This document shows, piece after piece, positions 61,661 through 64,000 of a stretch of 64,000 bases of DNA. The DNA is from Hippasteria phrygiana. Lineage: Eukaryota; Echinodermata; Asteroidea; Valvatida; Goniasteridae. Where the stretch lies: the NCBI GenBank assembly GCA_037893225.1, contig JAZGUH010000088.1:62001-126000 (forward strand). The letters run 5' to 3'. Both the position numbers and the translations under genes were made by a program. The notes below the pieces were generated by a model. It worked only from the letters and a program-made list of their open reading frames with translations, made no database searches and had not been told where the DNA came from. The number at the start of each line of letters is the position of its first letter. The stretch's first letter is position 1.

Positions 61661-62105
61661 CCGTGTTAGTCTTGCCCACTTTTTTGGTCAAATCTCGCGA
61701 CAAAAGACTCAAATCTCGAAACGATTTCGGGAGTTTTTTTGGTAGGCATAAAAGATGAAGAGGGCAAACAACATTTTGAGATTAAAATACTTGGAGAAAT
61801 GGCCGAAACTTAGTTTTCGTATATACGTTCAGCTAGCTACATAGCTTCCAGCGGGGTTAAGAGGCAAGATGGTTCATGAGAAATCCCTGACAGGCAAAAC
61901 AGTTGAAAAGCCAAAACGGGCTGCAAGACAACAAACGGGAAACGACCCAATAAAAGGGGTGAGGGACGTGACAAAAACACTTTTTTCCACATTTTACAAC
62001 ATGCCTCTTCACATTCCAGATGACATGGGAACATCGAACATGTCTTTAAGATGACGCAATGGTTTGCTGTGATATGGAAGGACATGCAAGTTGGCGTAGT
62101 GCCAC

Positions 62106-62150
62106 ACTCCACTCCCATTCCACTCCCATTCCACCCCCATTCCACCCCCG
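62106..62150. repeat. 11-base tandem repeat, four copies
   Basis: Unit CCACTCCCATT with C-rich variants. Confidence 0.85.
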
Positions 62151-62309
62151 TCGTAGTCCAATTTTGAATCCCTGCAGAGGTAACCGTGTTTCCACTTCCC
62201 CAACCTAAATCTCTCGAAGTTCCTCTGACATATCCCTCTGGAATCTTCATCCTGTATATAGGCCTACTTCCTAAAGTGAAAATCATTTTATAATAATTAG
62301 GTACCTTCA

Positions 62310-62420
62310 AGCTTGCGTACTCGAGTTTTTTTCTATGGAAGTCGCCCAATAAAAGGCTAAAAGCCACTCTAGGTATAATGCTACAAACAAGGTAGTATGG
62401 AGTACCGAAGTCTGACGTCG
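62310..62420 (-). repeat. LINE 3' end fragment
   Basis: Contains GTCGCCCAATAAAAGGCTAAAAGCC-type sequence (given in pieces: GTCGCCCAAT, then AAAGGCTAAAAGCCACTC) shared with the LINE tails at 5.6 and 5.95 kb. No coding part survives. Confidence 0.5.
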
Positions 62421-63092
62421 TTGGCACAACTGGCTCGGAGCCTGTTCCTTTGTTAACAGCCAGTCATGCAAACACATTGACACAAAATAACAAAAGTATT
62501 CTGGTTCCAAACATTGCATTGACATCATCACTTCGGTACTCTTTCGGGTTAGTCACATTTTGAGTTGCCAACCCTACCACCTTTTCGGTTTTCCTGGGCC
62601 CAGATCGAAGTGAAGGATAAATCTATTAAAGTGAATTAAACTGCTGCAAACTGCTTAGTGACTGAATGGACCTGAAATATACACATAATTTCTTTTAGCT
62701 GGCCTAAAGGATAAATCTTCAAATGCCAAAGAAACTATCCTAATTTTTCAGACCTATAGACCAAGACGGGCTAACTTTCACCGTTAATGAGACTGACTCA
62801 CCTCCCCCTCCAAAAGTGTTTTCGGTTTCTTAGATTTTGCCCGCTCAACCAACAATCCGAACAATTTAACTTGACATAAATCGTTGGAAAGTTAGGACAC
62901 CTGGATTAATAGACCACAAAGGAATAACGTCATGCTTTCTTTACATGCGTGCCTAAGAGCAAGGTGGGGCGTTGTCCCACTGTACTCATATCTTAAGCCA
63001 GCATGTAAACAAAGCGTGACGTATTTCTTCGTTGGTCTACTATTTAAAAATACATGCACATCTGACATGTTGATAGCGGGTGGATGAATGGT
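62421..63092. other. Segment with no recognised feature
   Basis: The part at 62,560-62,790 resembles 5,680-5,810 (CAGATC..A..GAAGGATAAATCT, CAGACCTATAGACC), apparently sequence that travels with the LINE tails. Otherwise nothing. Confidence 0.4.
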
Positions 63093-63297
63093 ACATATGA
63101 TGCACGATATGGGGCAGAGCGAACCCCCCCCCCCCCCCCACCCCCTCTTTTGTGTTGGTCATTGTGTTCCCGGAATCTCAGGAATTCATTTCAGAAGTCT
63201 AGGGGGGATGTGTTAGGTAACAATAGTCTGGAGAGTGTATAGGGTATAGGGACAAAAAGGGGGGTACCCCTCTGCCCCATATTGTGCTGGGTATAGA
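63093..63297. mobile_element. MITE, GCACGATATGGGGCAGAGG family, copy 2
   Basis: Same orientation as the copy at 9,572 and nearly the same sequence, including GTTGGTCATTGTGTT and the GGAGAGTGTATAGGGTATAG segment. The C run near the left end is expanded. Confidence 0.8.
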
Positions 63298-63421
63298 ATG
63301 GTAAGGCGTTCGCGGCTGGCGCGGCTGGCGCGGTAAGCGAAGCTGCCAAGATCCACACAATCTGTTCCTGTAAGAACAGCCTGTCTATATAGTATACCTA
63401 GCATGACATGTATACCCAGCA

Positions 63422-63607
63422 GCACGATATGGGGCAGAGGGGTACCCCCCTTTTGTCCCTATACCCTATACACACTCCAGACTATTGTTACCTAACACAT
63501 CCCCCCCCCCCTAGACTTCTGAAAAGAATTCCTGAGATTCCGGGAACACAATGACCAACACAAAAGAGGGGCGCTCCCTCTGCCCCATACCGTGCATCAT
63601 ATGCCAC
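63422..63607. mobile_element. MITE, GCACGATATGGGGCAGAGG family, copy 3, inverted
   Basis: A reverse-complement copy facing copy 2 across 124 bases, forming a large inverted repeat at 63,093-63,607. Confidence 0.8.
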
Positions 63608-63742
63608 ATATAGGCCTAAGCAAGCATTTATAGGATTATTCGCAATGGTGATTGGTGAATCATTTAACTGATAATAATGTAGGGATAATGGCCATTTGAT
63701 CTTACAAATTTAAGTCTCATAAATTTTCATAATCCGTTTGAA

Positions 63743-64000
63743 GAGGATGTTGATTGCTGAGAGAAGTCTGCGTCATTTTGTAGTTTTATGTAGATTGCGT
63801 ATTGTATAATAGAACAGCCAATTATTTCTGCCATAAAATAACAAAAAGTGACTTTTGAGAGCTATTTTTATCAAGTCCCCTCTAGCGTTGCCCGCTGATG
63901 CCATTTGTCTAAAAGTCGTCGCTGCGGGCAGCAAACAAATCTGACGTCGTAACAAGAACTACCCTTTTGTGTCTCGTGCCAGACACAAAAGGGAGATTTG
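63743..64000. mobile_element. Palindromic MITE (GATGTTGATTGCTGAG ends), copy 2, cut by the window edge
   Basis: Matches the left arm and centre of the copy at 28,986. The right arm would continue past base 64,000. Confidence 0.8.

Overview
The window looks like part of a repeat-laden genome of a marine invertebrate deuterostome. An echinoderm, possibly a sea star, is my guess, but no species marker is visible. Three things point that way: a many-exon minus-strand extracellular matrix gene of the fibrillin family with kilobase introns, an intact BEL/Pao LTR retrotransposon, and a dense mixture of tRNA-derived SINEs, LINE tails, a Penelope-like fragment, mariner copies and foldback/MITE elements.

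The backbone is one gene read on the minus strand from about 51,004 down to 2,218 and open at both ends. I can place 24 exons, totalling 3,033 bases (1,011 codons). Each is a multiple of three, phase 1 at both ends, and flanked by AG and GT. In N-to-C order they encode a hybrid/TB-like domain (two exons), one cbEGF, an 8-cysteine TB domain (two exons), an EGF, four further EGF/cbEGF modules, a second TB domain (two exons) preceded by a Pro/Ser/Thr-rich linker, three similar EGFs, six EGFs that lack the calcium-binding consensus, and three canonical cbEGFs. This matches the N-terminal half of a fibrillin (Hyb1-cbEGF-TB1-EGF-cbEGFs-TB2-EGF array). The six non-calcium modules, five of them with an N-x-T sequon just before cysteine 3, are the most unusual protein feature.

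The introns are almost entirely mobile DNA. At 8,995-9,992 a TTAA-flanked element has itself been entered by a hAT-like element and a palindromic MITE. At 11,529-12,193 and 24,004-24,852 there are long-TIR elements. At 14,593-15,497 there is a dead mariner. At 17,775-18,500 a tRNA-derived SINE is tandemly repeated. At 28,986-29,410 there is a palindromic MITE. At 31,977-32,496 a hAT-like element has a perfect 8-base target duplication. At 36,922-38,740 there is a cluster of nested foldbacks. At 40,346-41,273 a terminal-repeat element carries about 780 bases of an 11-base satellite.

The right end, 51.1-64 kb, holds a LINE tail, the 7.1 kb BEL/Pao element (51,509-58,631, LTRs identical by eye, one intact 1,972-codon ORF), a Penelope-like GIY-YIG fragment split by a MITE, and further MITEs. 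I recognise no fibrillin exon right of 51,004, so the gene's 5' end lies outside the window or in exons I cannot see. Most other open frames are low-complexity or repeat-derived and are not reported as genes.
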